Below are positions 46,339-55,049 of a DNA stretch of 64,000 nucleotides, in pieces. The notes under the pieces were generated by a model. The model searched no databases and had not been told where the DNA came from. It saw nothing but the letters and a program-made list of their open reading frames with translations. The position numbers and the translations under genes were made by a program. Positions within the stretch are counted from its first letter, which is position 1. Each line of letters starts with the position of its first letter. Origin of the DNA: Saprospiraceae bacterium (lineage in GTDB: Bacteria > Bacteroidota > Bacteroidia > Chitinophagales > Saprospiraceae); NCBI GenBank assembly GCA_013001595.1, contig JABDMH010000073.1, positions 175,968 through 239,967 on the forward strand, written 5' to 3'.

Positions 46339-47685
46339 CTATTCACACCCAATCTCTTGTCGGGATAGGGGATCTGCATTAGGATAGCAATTGCCTGAAG
46401 GTAGTGCACTCGGCATGTACTTTTCTACATGCATATCTTGCAGCCCAAACTTGAGAAAAGCAACCAAGTTAGACTTCTGCTGGTCTGTTAGGTTTAGTGG
46501 TCTAAACTCAGTAGCTATTTGCTCCATTGGTACGGCGGGGTTCTCGGGAATAGCCTGATCAAAGTACTCCACTACATCTTCAATACTGTTTTTGCTACTA
46601 CCATGGAAGTAGAATGGGGTACGTTGCAGGTTGTACAAGGTGGGAACTTTAAACTTGTAAAGATCCTCATCTCGTCCAGTAAATCCAGCACGACCCAGAT
46701 TTTTCTTGGCCAGCTCAGGTCCCTCTTTAAAGGATACCAGATTGTCCAAATCATGGACACCAATAGCGAAAAACTTAGTAGCATTGAATGCCGGACTCGA
46801 ATGGCACGAGGTGCAATTGGCATCGGTAAAAAAGGTGATGGCACCTCTTTTTTGCTCCTCGGTCAATGCGTCCATATTGCCTCTCAGGTATTCTTGAAAT
46901 GGGGCACGATAAGTCGTCAATGTGCGCAGATATGCCGAGATCGCTAAGCTTGTAGTGACGTTACTATAGCGTTCTTCTTCCGGAACATCGGGGAATACTG
47001 CATCAAAGTAGTGCTTATAATTAAGTTCCACAGCCAGCTCAGGTGTCATTTTAAGACGATGTATACTCAGCCCTTCTATGTTTTGGGTCTCTAGCCCTTG
47101 GTAACCCAAGTGGTTAAGCTCAGTAGCCTCCTCGATGACCCCCCAGGCATCTTCTGTGCCGACATTGGCCCCACCCGACCCGAATGAGCCGTTCCATAAG
47201 GTATTCTCCGCTGCGTAGGCCACATTGAGGACATTTAGCGGCCGTATGCCTTGCACATCCATTTGCTCCTCTGCATAGGCGCTGTGTTTCACCCGGCTTT
47301 CACCTTTGTAGCCAAATCCAAAGCCCCCCTCACCGATGCCCTGTCGACGACCGGGCTTAAAATCAGCTGCTGGTACATGGCAACTGGAGCAGGAATAGGA
47401 TTGCATACCCTCTGAATTTTCAGGTACGATGCCCATTCCCGTTTCGTAAAACAAGAAGGAACCCAATTCTACTTTCTTAGCGGTAAGTGGATTTCTAGGA
47501 TCTTGAGGAAGATCAGTGAGTTGATGACTCTCTGGTAGCACAAAGTAGGCTACGTCATTGGTTGGGGATGCATTGGCTACGGTTTTGAACAATTCCAGGT
47601 CGATGGCCTCGCGGTCAAAGGTATCTGAAACACAAGCCACCATTCCAAAGCATAACCCCACTGCGAGTAAGGTTAATCGGTTCAT
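46339..47685 (-). CDS. Di-haem MauG/cytochrome c peroxidase-like lipoprotein
   Basis: The 448-residue protein starts at ATG 47685 (MNRLTLLAVGLCFGMVAC, a lipoprotein signal). A longer start at 47715 would fall inside a promoter-like box. Two c-type haem motifs are present: CSSCH in the N-terminal domain and CTSCH in the C-terminal domain, as in bacterial di-haem peroxidases and MauG. It may reduce hydrogen peroxide or modify a protein or ligand in the periplasm. The divergent genes next to it encode two cytochrome-like proteins and a DUF5777 barrel protein. Confidence 0.93.
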   Translation of the reverse strand: MNRLTLLAVGLCFGMVACVSDTFDREAIDLELFKTVANASPTNDVAYFVLPESHQLTDLPQDPRNPLTAKKVELGSFLFYETGMGIVPENSEGMQSYSCSSCHVPAADFKPGRRQGIGEGGFGFGYKGESRVKHSAYAEEQMDVQGIRPLNVLNVAYAAENTLWNGSFGSGGANVGTEDAWGVIEEATELNHLGYQGLETQNIEGLSIHRLKMTPELAVELNYKHYFDAVFPDVPEEERYSNVTTSLAISAYLRTLTTYRAPFQEYLRGNMDALTEEQKRGAITFFTDANCTSCHSSPAFNATKFFAIGVHDLDNLVSFKEGPELAKKNLGRAGFTGRDEDLYKFKVPTLYNLQRTPFYFHGSSKNSIEDVVEYFDQAIPENPAVPMEQIATEFRPLNLTDQQKSNLVAFLKFGLQDMHVEKYMPSALPSGNCYPNADPLSRQEIGCE

Positions 47686-47712
47686 GTGTTCACTTAGGTC
47701 TTGGTTGAGTAT

Positions 47713-47720
47713 CAAAGTTA
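47713..47720 (-). promoter_or_regulatory. Candidate -7 box for MauG-like gene
   Basis: TAACTTTG on the minus strand matches TAnnTTTG, 28 bases upstream of ATG 47685. It overlaps the longer possible start (47715), which supports the shorter one. Confidence 0.5.
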
Positions 47721-47907
47721 TAAAATTCTCGTGTCATTTTAAAATCGGTACAGACTTTGCCTTCTCATATGAAAGGGCATAATCATGGGTCGTCCCTAGA
47801 AGATCAATAGGTCCAAATCCACATGTTAAAAGAGTTTAAAATATGCGGGATTCCACAAAACATTCTTACAAGAATCGTTCCTTTATCGAAATAAAATCAG
47901 ATGTAAA

Positions 47908-48255
47908 GTGAAGACTATATGTAATCCTTTGATCGGCTTGACGCTAACCCTGGCCATTTTGGTTGGTTGTACTTCCGACAGCGTTATGCAGCCTGAACCA
48001 TGCATGGAAGTACTCACTTACGAAGCGGGAGTGGATCAACTTATCCAGAACAATTGCAACCTAAGCGGCTGTCATGATGGATCTGGAGGAGTGGGCAATT
48101 ATAACTCATACCAAGGTATCCAGCGGAGTCTGGAAAACGGACAATTCAAACAATTGGTATTGATCGAAAGATCTATGCCCAAAGGACAGTCGCTCTCTGA
48201 GGCGGAATACGAAATCTTCCGCTGCTGGGCGGAAAACAACTTTCCCCAAAATTAA
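47908..48255 (+). CDS. Small cytochrome-like lipoprotein with CxxxxCH motif
   Basis: The 115-residue protein starts at GTG 47908. It has a lipoprotein signal with lipobox LVGC (Cys about 21) and a CNLSGCH motif near residues 49-55, a four-residue spacing between cysteines instead of the usual two. Such CxxxxCH modules occur in small Bacteroidota lipoproteins and may bind haem c, but covalent attachment is not certain. It is the first of three plus-strand genes (15 bases before the DUF5777 gene), with a MauG-like gene divergent upstream. Confidence 0.8.
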   Translation: MKTICNPLIGLTLTLAILVGCTSDSVMQPEPCMEVLTYEAGVDQLIQNNCNLSGCHDGSGGVGNYNSYQGIQRSLENGQFKQLVLIERSMPKGQSLSEAEYEIFRCWAENNFPQN

Positions 48256-48270
48256 AAATCGAAGCAACCT

Positions 48271-49125
48271 ATGAAACGTCTTCATCTATGTATACTGCTC
48301 ATGCTTCCCATATACCTATTTGGACAGCGCCCATTGCCCATCTTCAATGATCGTAAAATCATCAATGCACATTCTACTGAAACACTGCTTAAGAGAAAGC
48401 TGGATTTTCGCGTTGCCCATCGCTTCGGTGATCTGCTTGGTGATGATGGAGGTTGGTCCAGTTTCTATGGCTTGGAGACAGCTCGTGATGTATTGATCGG
48501 TTTTGACTATGGTGCTACCGACAATCTTATGTTAGGTATCAATCGAACTAAAGGGGCGGGGCCACTCCGTATGCTCATCAATGCCTATTTTAAATACAAA
48601 CTAGCAGGTCAAAACAATACCAGTGAGAATCCCATGGCAGTCTCCATTTTGGGTATGTCTACCATATCGACCATGCCGTCCAGTGATGATATCTCTGCGG
48701 TAAATAATTTTCCCTTGTTTGCCCATCGTATGATCTATCATGTGCAGATGATGGTAGCCAAAAGATTTTCGGATAGGTTATCGCTTCAATTTAATGCCGG
48801 ATATACCCATCGAAATTTCGTGGCTCTAAACGACATCAACTATGTCATCAATGTTGGATTGGCCGGTCGGTTACGCATCAGTAAACGATTAGCCCTATTA
48901 GTTGATCTTAACTACCCCTTGCGGTTTCAGGATGTAGACTTCGATGCAACAGTACCCCTTGGATTGGGGTTAGAATGGATGACAGGTGGAGGCCATGTTT
49001 TTCAGGTGAACTTTACCAACTCCGGGGGCCTCTCCGAGACCGACTATCTGGTAAATACACAGTCGCGCTGGGATGAGGGCCAATTTCGATTGGGCTTTAC
49101 GATTTCAAGACAATTTAAACTATAG
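48271..49125 (+). CDS. DUF5777 outer-membrane beta-barrel-like protein
   Basis: The 284-residue protein has a signal peptide (about 1-19). The mature part is made of alternating strands with the DUF5777 pattern LDFRVAHRFGDL, TARDVLIGFDYGATDNLMLG, and ends with a Phe/Leu-terminated strand (ISRQFKL) typical of outer-membrane barrels. DUF5777 genes recur next to cytochromes, as here, where c-type cytochrome genes lie on both sides. It may be a porin-like scaffold for electron transfer across the outer membrane (inference). Confidence 0.85.
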   Translation: MKRLHLCILLMLPIYLFGQRPLPIFNDRKIINAHSTETLLKRKLDFRVAHRFGDLLGDDGGWSSFYGLETARDVLIGFDYGATDNLMLGINRTKGAGPLRMLINAYFKYKLAGQNNTSENPMAVSILGMSTISTMPSSDDISAVNNFPLFAHRMIYHVQMMVAKRFSDRLSLQFNAGYTHRNFVALNDINYVINVGLAGRLRISKRLALLVDLNYPLRFQDVDFDATVPLGLGLEWMTGGGHVFQVNFTNSGGLSETDYLVNTQSRWDEGQFRLGFTISRQFKL

Positions 49126-49132
49126 TGCACAG

Positions 49133-50152
49133 ATGATGAAGAAAATTCTTTGGGGAGGTCTTTTTCTATTTGCCCTACTGGCATTTCGCTTGGTCGAGTC
49201 ACCTCTGCACCCCGATCACTCAGTAGCTGAATTATTGGAGACACTGGGCGACAAGCCATTACCTCACAAACCAGATATGAGCGTAGATGGAGTGAGTATA
49301 GAGAGGGGCAAAGACATCGTAATCAATGGATGGAGCAAAGTCGGCAGTAAAAAATCACGCAAACAAAGCAAGCATTTTACATGTATAGCTTGTCACAACA
49401 TCGAACGGGAGGAGCCCAATTTAGCAGCGCCGAATCCCGCTAAAAGGCTGGTGTACGCCGCTCAAAATAAACTCCCATACTTACCTGGTAGCCCCTTGTA
49501 CGGCATCGTAAATCGGACCTCATTTTACAATGGAGATTACATTAAGAAATATGGACAGCTAGTTGATCTCGCACGCAATGACTTACGCGAAGCGATAGCT
49601 CTATGTGCCGTCGAATGTTCACAGGGAAGGGGATTAAAGCCTTTCGAAATGGAGTCCGTGTTAGCCTATCTCTGGACCATCGACCTAAAACTGAGAGACC
49701 TGCAGATTTCAGAAAAAGAACGAAAAGTGATTGAAATGGCGTTTGCCAACGGCTCAAGAAAAGAAAAGGCTATTGAAATTTTAAAGTCCAAGTATTTAGA
49801 TCATTCACCTGCTTCTTTCGTGGATCCTCCCGAAGATAGGACTGCCGGAACTGGCAAGAAAGGCATTCCCGAAAATGGCCAACTGTTGTATGATCTAAGT
49901 TGCCAACATTGTCATCTGGATCATCCCTTTTCCTATTTGATCTTGGATGGGGCACAGACCACCTTCAAACATCTAATGAAACAAGCTTCGACTTACAAAG
50001 CCCACTCCATCTATCAAGTGGTACGATATGGCACTAGCCCAAAGGGTGGTGACGAGGCCTATATGCCACTTTATACAGCGGAACGGATGAGTGACCAGCA
50101 GTTGGCAGACTTGAGGGCATACATTAAGCTAAAGGCTGATCATGCACTCTAG
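49133..50152 (+). CDS. Di-haem c-type cytochrome, membrane anchored
   Basis: I place the start at ATG 49133 (MMKKILWGGLFLFALLAF), seven bases after the DUF5777 stop. The longer frame from 49073 would run inside that gene. The 339-residue protein has an N-terminal hydrophobic anchor or signal and two c-type haem motifs, CIACH near residue 82 and CQHCH near 258. It probably carries electrons in the periplasm with its neighbours. The stop codon lies within the left end of a short inverted-repeat element (50144-50334), so the last few residues may derive from an insertion. Confidence 0.88.
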   Translation: MMKKILWGGLFLFALLAFRLVESPLHPDHSVAELLETLGDKPLPHKPDMSVDGVSIERGKDIVINGWSKVGSKKSRKQSKHFTCIACHNIEREEPNLAAPNPAKRLVYAAQNKLPYLPGSPLYGIVNRTSFYNGDYIKKYGQLVDLARNDLREAIALCAVECSQGRGLKPFEMESVLAYLWTIDLKLRDLQISEKERKVIEMAFANGSRKEKAIEILKSKYLDHSPASFVDPPEDRTAGTGKKGIPENGQLLYDLSCQHCHLDHPFSYLILDGAQTTFKHLMKQASTYKAHSIYQVVRYGTSPKGGDEAYMPLYTAERMSDQQLADLRAYIKLKADHAL

Positions 50153-50334
50153 TACTCTGTCAAGCAAAATATTGTCAAGAATTTTAAGTTCTTTTGGCCA
50201 ATTTCTTCGTTGCATGCAGCTAGCTATCGGCACGCCAGAGCTATGTATCTTTCCGTGTTTTGTCCCTCGAACTTCATTAAAAATCAAGTTAAAATTCAAT
50301 AACATAATTAACTTGACAGAGCACTAACTAGTGC
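50144..50334. mobile_element. MITE-like element with about 21-bp terminal inverted repeats
   Basis: The left end reads GCACTCTAGTACTCTGTCAAG (50144-50164). The right end (50312-50334), read in reverse complement, gives GCACTAGTTAGTGCTCTGTCAAG. The two agree over most positions with small gaps, and the inner 14 bases differ at one. The roughly 150-base interior has no supported gene. Size and ends fit a miniature inverted-repeat element inserted at the 3' end of the cytochrome gene. No clear target duplication was identified. Confidence 0.5.
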
Positions 50335-50377
50335 TTGATATTGGACTATTTTGGTACTAGAAATGATTTCAGAGAAA

Positions 50378-51160
50378 TCAGATCGAACTTTCAGTCACAA
50401 TATTGGGTTCTTTCCAATCTGTAAAGACTGTGGGATCAATAGACTCAAGAACCCGCACATCCTTCGGACCACCATCGTCGGATCGATCGGCAGAAAGTAA
50501 TATGTCACCGTATTTTTGATAGTTGTCCCAGGGCCTAATATAGTTGGGATCCTCCTGGTCTAGCTCACGATAGAATGCCCATTGTTTGATCAAATGATCG
50601 GCCTTGTCAATCCACACATGGTATCGATTATTTGGCGTTACGCCAACATTCTCAAAAGACAATTGTAAAATATGAGCAGATTTCTCGTCCTTCATTTTTC
50701 CTTCCCCCAGGTGGGCTAACGTCACTCCACTGTCTTTGAGCTTAAATGGCATAACTAACCAGTACGAATCATTGATCCAAAAGCGCCTTGCTTTCTTTAG
50801 CAGTTCTTGCTTATTTGTCGGATCTTCAATGACCGTATCCTTAACCATCACCTGGCCAGTATCGTCAAAAATATTGTATAGGTATATGGTACTATCGCCT
50901 GGTGAAGTAATGCGAACATCTCCAGTATGTTTATCCCATATCAGATGGCGTTTGCCAAAAAAACTCCAGGCAATAACCTTGGTATCATCCCATGCTTTCC
51001 GTCCTCCCATGGAGACCATAACCTGGTCTGCCAGGTCGATGGCCGCTGGATCTGAGGCGGCTGCATTAAATCCCTCAGCGGCGGGATTACTATCTGCTTT
51101 TTGATCGCATGCTCCCAGAAGCAGGAGAAAAAGAAACACGATCGTCGGAAGTTCTCTCAT
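50378..51160 (-). CDS. Outer-membrane lipoprotein-type protein (DUF6503-like)
   Basis: The 260-residue protein has a lipoprotein signal (lipobox LGAC, Cys about 18). The mature region resembles the LolA/DUF6503-like half-barrel, with a characteristic SMGGRKAWDDTKVIAWSFFG start and the segment DKADHLIKQWAFY. Family assignment is from memory. It lies 28 bases downstream of tRNA-Leu on the same strand. Function unknown; such proteins may carry lipid or bind substrate in the envelope. Confidence 0.7.
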   Translation of the reverse strand: MRELPTIVFLFLLLLGACDQKADSNPAAEGFNAAASDPAAIDLADQVMVSMGGRKAWDDTKVIAWSFFGKRHLIWDKHTGDVRITSPGDSTIYLYNIFDDTGQVMVKDTVIEDPTNKQELLKKARRFWINDSYWLVMPFKLKDSGVTLAHLGEGKMKDEKSAHILQLSFENVGVTPNNRYHVWIDKADHLIKQWAFYRELDQEDPNYIRPWDNYQKYGDILLSADRSDDGGPKDVRVLESIDPTVFTDWKEPNIVTESSI

Positions 51161-51188
51161 AATCTAATGTATTGGAAGGAAATCAAAG

Positions 51189-51272
51189 TGCCCGAAACAG
51201 GAGTCGAACCTGCACGCCCATAAGGACACATGGCCCTCAACCATGCCTGTCTACCAATTCCAGCACTCGGGC
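51189..51272 (-). tRNA. tRNA-Leu (anticodon GAG)
   Basis: The minus strand folds as a class II tRNA of 84 bases. The acceptor stem is GCCCGAG / TTCGGGC with discriminator A, and the D-arm has GGAATTGGTAGACAGG. The anticodon stem is CATGG/CCATG around loop TTGAGGG (anticodon GAG). A long variable arm follows, then a T-arm with GGTTCGACTCC. It parallels E. coli tRNA-Leu(GAG). CCA is not encoded. Confidence 0.95.
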
Positions 51273-51734
51273 ATCCTGGAAGTGTAAAAGTAATCTTTTT
51301 CATTTTTTGGCGGTCAATCCTATTTGCATGATTACAGTTCCTACCTGAGAAACAGTAAAGAGGTGAAATTCGCTCCACCACTTGCTGCCCTCAACTATGT
51401 CTGACAATCATGCGCACTTATGACATCTATACAATTTGAGCTTGGTCTACATCGATCCCATCGCCCGCCGGCAATACTTGCCTCGTCCCCATTGCTCAAC
51501 GCATAACCACCACAACCTAAGGTGGATGTGCTAAGTGGTTTACCTAAGTGGATAACATAAGTTTAAATATTAGTTATATTTTTAATTTGAAAAATTGCAT
51601 TTTTGCATTGGCTAAGGGGCCATGACATGAGGGTTTAGCGACACCGAGCTGCCATGTCTCTGTCGAGATTGGCTAATTGGGGTTTTCAGAAACGGAGTCT
51701 CATCAGTTGCTCCTATAGTTTTACTACAAGATAA
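51273..51734. other. Gene-free stretch upstream of tRNA-Leu and ftsK
   Basis: No supported gene. The tRNA side has a TACTTTTA box on the minus strand, one mismatch from the -7 consensus. The ftsK side has an A/T-rich run (about 51545-51605) and a direct repeat of CTAAGTGG (near 51530 and 51545) that may be part of the ftsK promoter region. Confidence 0.5.
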
Positions 51735-54221
51735 ATGGCCAAAAAGAGTAAGAAAAGCAAGGCGAAACAAAGCAAACTGAAATCGCTCAAGCAATCGACA
51801 AGTGATCGACGAATACCCAAGATCGCTGCAGTTATGCTCACTTTACTTGCTGTATACCTGGCCATAGCCTTTGTCTCCTACCTCTATACCTGGCAAGCTG
51901 ATCAGGATCAAGTTTTTGATTTCTCCTGGAGCCTCTTGTTTGATCAAGCGCTTCAAGTGGAAAACTGGCTGGGTAGATTTGGTGCGGTAGTTTCTAATGC
52001 CTTTTTCTACAGGGGAGTAGGCTTACCAGCATTTATTATCGTCTTTGTCACCCTTAAACTGGCCTATCTTCTATTTAGTGAGCGATCCTTATGGGGTATT
52101 TTACCACCAGTCCAATATGCCCTCACTTTCATTATTTACATGTCGCCCCTGCTGGCCTTTGTTTTTTCTGGAAGTGGATTTCCATGGGGTGGAGCACTTG
52201 GTGATTTCCTAACTGCCTGGCTTTCAGAGTTTGTCGGCACTGTAGGCACTGCACTGCTATTCCTCTTTCTCGGTTTTGCATTTTTAGTTTGGAATTTTCA
52301 TCACATTAGTACAAAGAGCACTTTTTCCTTTCGTATACCCAAGTTTTCATGGTCCAAATTTTGGCAGACAAGTGCTGTGGACATATCTGGAGAGCAACCG
52401 ACCATTGCAGATGAAAGCTGGAGCACACCTGAAGAAATTGAAGCACAGAAAAAGACATCATCTGCTCCAGCCAATGATGCCGTAACCAACAAAGATTCAT
52501 TAGAATTTGAGATTCCGGCGGCTGAGCCAAAGTCGCAAAAACCCATGGAGCAAAAAAATGCTGAATTAGAGATCAATGATTTCCAGCCGATCAAGGAAGT
52601 TAAAGATGAAGAGCCCCCACCCCTTACGGTCCCTACTAATGAGCCTCCCAAGATTAGAGAAACACCTGAACTAATCGTTGAAAAGGAAAATACGGTGCAT
52701 TTGGAGCCCTACGATCCAACATCAGAGCTTTCCAGGTATGAACGACCCCGGCAAAGTCTCCTCCGTGACTATGAGGATGAAGGTTTTCAGATCAATCGGG
52801 AAGAGCTGGAACAAAATAAGGACCAGATCATAAATACCTTGCGTCACTATAAGATCGAAATTGAGAAGATCAGGGCTACCATTGGCCCGACAGTGACCCT
52901 TTACGAGATTGTACCTGCGCCTGGAGTGCGCATTTCAAAAATCAAGAATCTGGAAGATGACATAGCCCTAAGTCTGGCTGCCCTAGGCATTCGTATTATC
53001 GCACCCATACCGGGAAAGGGTACCATCGGTATTGAAGTACCCAACAAAACCAAACAGACCGTTGGACTAAAAGAGCTCCTGAGCACCGAAAAGTTTAAGC
53101 ATGCTAAGATGGATTTGCCCATTGCCTTAGGCAAAACCATATCAAATGAAGTCTTTATTGGAGACTTGGCCAAAATGCCTCACCTACTCATAGCAGGAGC
53201 GACCGGTCAGGGAAAATCAGTGGGGATCAACACGATCCTTATGTCCATACTTTATAAGAAACATCCTTCACAGGTCAAGTTGGTGCTCATTGATCCCAAA
53301 AAAGTAGAACTCTTTCCCTACAGTAAACTTGCCAACCACTTTTTGGCTTTCCTGCCAAATCAGGATGAACCCATCATTACAGAGACCAATCGGGTTGTGT
53401 ATACCCTTAATTCGTTATGCATCGAGATGGATCAACGCTATGATTTGTTGAAAAAAGCTCATGCACGCAACATCAAAGAGTACAATAAAAAATTCATTGC
53501 CCGCAACTTGAACCCACAAAACGGTCATCGCTTTATGCCGTTTATCGTGCTGGTAATTGATGAATTTGCAGATTTAATCATGACAGCGGGCAAGGAGGTG
53601 GAGTTGCCCATAGCCCGTTTGGCCCAGCTGGCACGCGCTGTAGGTATTCACCTAATCATCGCTACTCAACGTCCTAGTGTCAACATCATTACCGGTGTGA
53701 TTAAAGCCAACTTTCCTGCCCGATTGGCGTTTCGTGTAACCTCAAAGGTGGACAGCCGCACGATACTCGATGCCGGAGGAGCCGATCAGCTTATAGGTCG
53801 CGGCGACATGCTCCTGACACATGGAAGCGATATGATACGACTGCAATGCGCATTTGTCGACACTCCAGAGGTGGAGGACGTTATAGACAGTATTGCCGCA
53901 CAAAAGGGATATGCGGTACCGTTCTTCCTGCCTGAGTACACGGGTGATGAAGATGAAGGTAAAATGGTTGGTGGGATCAACCTGAAGGAGTTGGACGAAA
54001 TGTTTGAAGACGCTGCTCTGCTAGTCATTCATAATCAACAAGGCTCTACCTCAATGATCCAGCGTAAACTAAGACTTGGATACAACCGAGCCGGTCGCAT
54101 CATGGATCAACTCGAAGCCATAGGTGTTGTTGGACCCAATGAGGGCAGTAAGGCTCGAGAAGTCTTGATGACCAGCGAAATGGAACTCCATCATCAGATG
54201 GATGCGCTCAGGCAGCTGTAG
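51735..54221 (+). CDS. ftsK: DNA translocase FtsK/SpoIIIE
   Basis: FtsK pumps DNA at the division septum and helps resolve chromosome dimers. The 828-residue protein has a basic N-terminus, four or five transmembrane helices (about 30-195), a Pro/Glu-rich linker (about 215-330) and the motor domain with Walker A GATGQGKS near residue 488 and VLVIDEFADLI (Walker B). A C-terminal gamma winged helix (about 765-828, SMIQRKLRLGYNRAGRIMDQ) recognises KOPS-type sequences. Length is usual for Bacteroidota. A LolA-like gene follows 95 bases later. Confidence 0.97.
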   Translation: MAKKSKKSKAKQSKLKSLKQSTSDRRIPKIAAVMLTLLAVYLAIAFVSYLYTWQADQDQVFDFSWSLLFDQALQVENWLGRFGAVVSNAFFYRGVGLPAFIIVFVTLKLAYLLFSERSLWGILPPVQYALTFIIYMSPLLAFVFSGSGFPWGGALGDFLTAWLSEFVGTVGTALLFLFLGFAFLVWNFHHISTKSTFSFRIPKFSWSKFWQTSAVDISGEQPTIADESWSTPEEIEAQKKTSSAPANDAVTNKDSLEFEIPAAEPKSQKPMEQKNAELEINDFQPIKEVKDEEPPPLTVPTNEPPKIRETPELIVEKENTVHLEPYDPTSELSRYERPRQSLLRDYEDEGFQINREELEQNKDQIINTLRHYKIEIEKIRATIGPTVTLYEIVPAPGVRISKIKNLEDDIALSLAALGIRIIAPIPGKGTIGIEVPNKTKQTVGLKELLSTEKFKHAKMDLPIALGKTISNEVFIGDLAKMPHLLIAGATGQGKSVGINTILMSILYKKHPSQVKLVLIDPKKVELFPYSKLANHFLAFLPNQDEPIITETNRVVYTLNSLCIEMDQRYDLLKKAHARNIKEYNKKFIARNLNPQNGHRFMPFIVLVIDEFADLIMTAGKEVELPIARLAQLARAVGIHLIIATQRPSVNIITGVIKANFPARLAFRVTSKVDSRTILDAGGADQLIGRGDMLLTHGSDMIRLQCAFVDTPEVEDVIDSIAAQKGYAVPFFLPEYTGDEDEGKMVGGINLKELDEMFEDAALLVIHNQQGSTSMIQRKLRLGYNRAGRIMDQLEAIGVVGPNEGSKAREVLMTSEMELHHQMDALRQL

Positions 54222-54316
54222 CATGTACACACTTATCTCATTAAAGAATCGTTAAAAAGATCGAAATTTGGAGCGAACAGTCTTCTGAATCGTCTTCCAG
54301 GCAAAAGAGAGATCAA

Positions 54317-54976
54317 ATGCGACAACCATTCATCTATTTCCTAATCTGCGTTTTCTCAGTCACCACACAAGCACAAGTGGGCAATGATCCCGAGGCTGCC
54401 AAAATTTTGGAAAGTATTGCTGCAAAAGTCCAGAATTATACCGATGTAACTTATCATTTCCAGCTAAATATTGACTTTCCCGAACAGGAGATCGTCACTC
54501 AACAAGGCAGCTATTTGCAAAAAGGAAATCACTATAGATTGGAAATGCCCAATATGATCTCCATGTCTGATGGAGAGACCCAATGGCTGATTGATCGGGA
54601 GGCAGAGGAAGTGCAGATCCACACTTTCTTAGAAGATGACAAGGAAAATTTGATGAATCCAACAAACCTGTTGTCCATTTACAACAATCCTCGGTTTGAA
54701 TATATGCTCACTGGCGAAAAATCAATGGGCGGCAGAGCCACTCAGCAGATAGAGTTCAAACCTAAAGATAAACAAAGTGAATACGCCAAAGCCAGGATGA
54801 CCGTCGAGAAAGCAACGTCAGAAATAATCAGTGTGGAGGTATTCGGTAAAGATGGGACAAAGTATATAGTGGACATCAAGCAAGTGCAACCGAATCAAGA
54901 GCCTACAGTTGACCAATTTGTCTTTCAGGAAAAGCAGTTTCCCAACTTTCATGTGGAAGATCTACGGATAGACTGA
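54317..54976 (+). CDS. LolA-like outer-membrane lipoprotein carrier
   Basis: The 219-residue protein has a signal peptide (about 1-20, ending TQAQ). It then has the LolA fold pattern: YTDVTYHFQLNIDF, LQKGNHYRLEMPN, GETQWLIDREAEEVQIHTF. LolA carries lipoproteins across the periplasm to the outer membrane. It lies 95 bases after ftsK, a linkage also known for lolA in other bacteria. A second LolA-fold protein is likely encoded at 50378-51160. Confidence 0.85.
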   Translation: MRQPFIYFLICVFSVTTQAQVGNDPEAAKILESIAAKVQNYTDVTYHFQLNIDFPEQEIVTQQGSYLQKGNHYRLEMPNMISMSDGETQWLIDREAEEVQIHTFLEDDKENLMNPTNLLSIYNNPRFEYMLTGEKSMGGRATQQIEFKPKDKQSEYAKARMTVEKATSEIISVEVFGKDGTKYIVDIKQVQPNQEPTVDQFVFQEKQFPNFHVEDLRID

Positions 54977-55049
54977 GCCCTCACTTGTGACCAAGGTCTT
55001 GCCATTATTACCTTACCTTTAGTGTCAAGTCAACCAAGCAGCTTGATAC

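Noticed and set aside
50142..50327. 61-codon plus-strand frame inside the MITE-like element
   Set aside because: Wholly within the short inverted-repeat element and without similarity that I recognise to a transposase.
51157..51381. 74-codon minus-strand frame
   Set aside because: It reads across the tRNA-Leu gene.
51612..51794. 60-codon minus-strand frame upstream of ftsK
   Set aside because: It overlaps the ftsK start antisense and has no recognisable feature.
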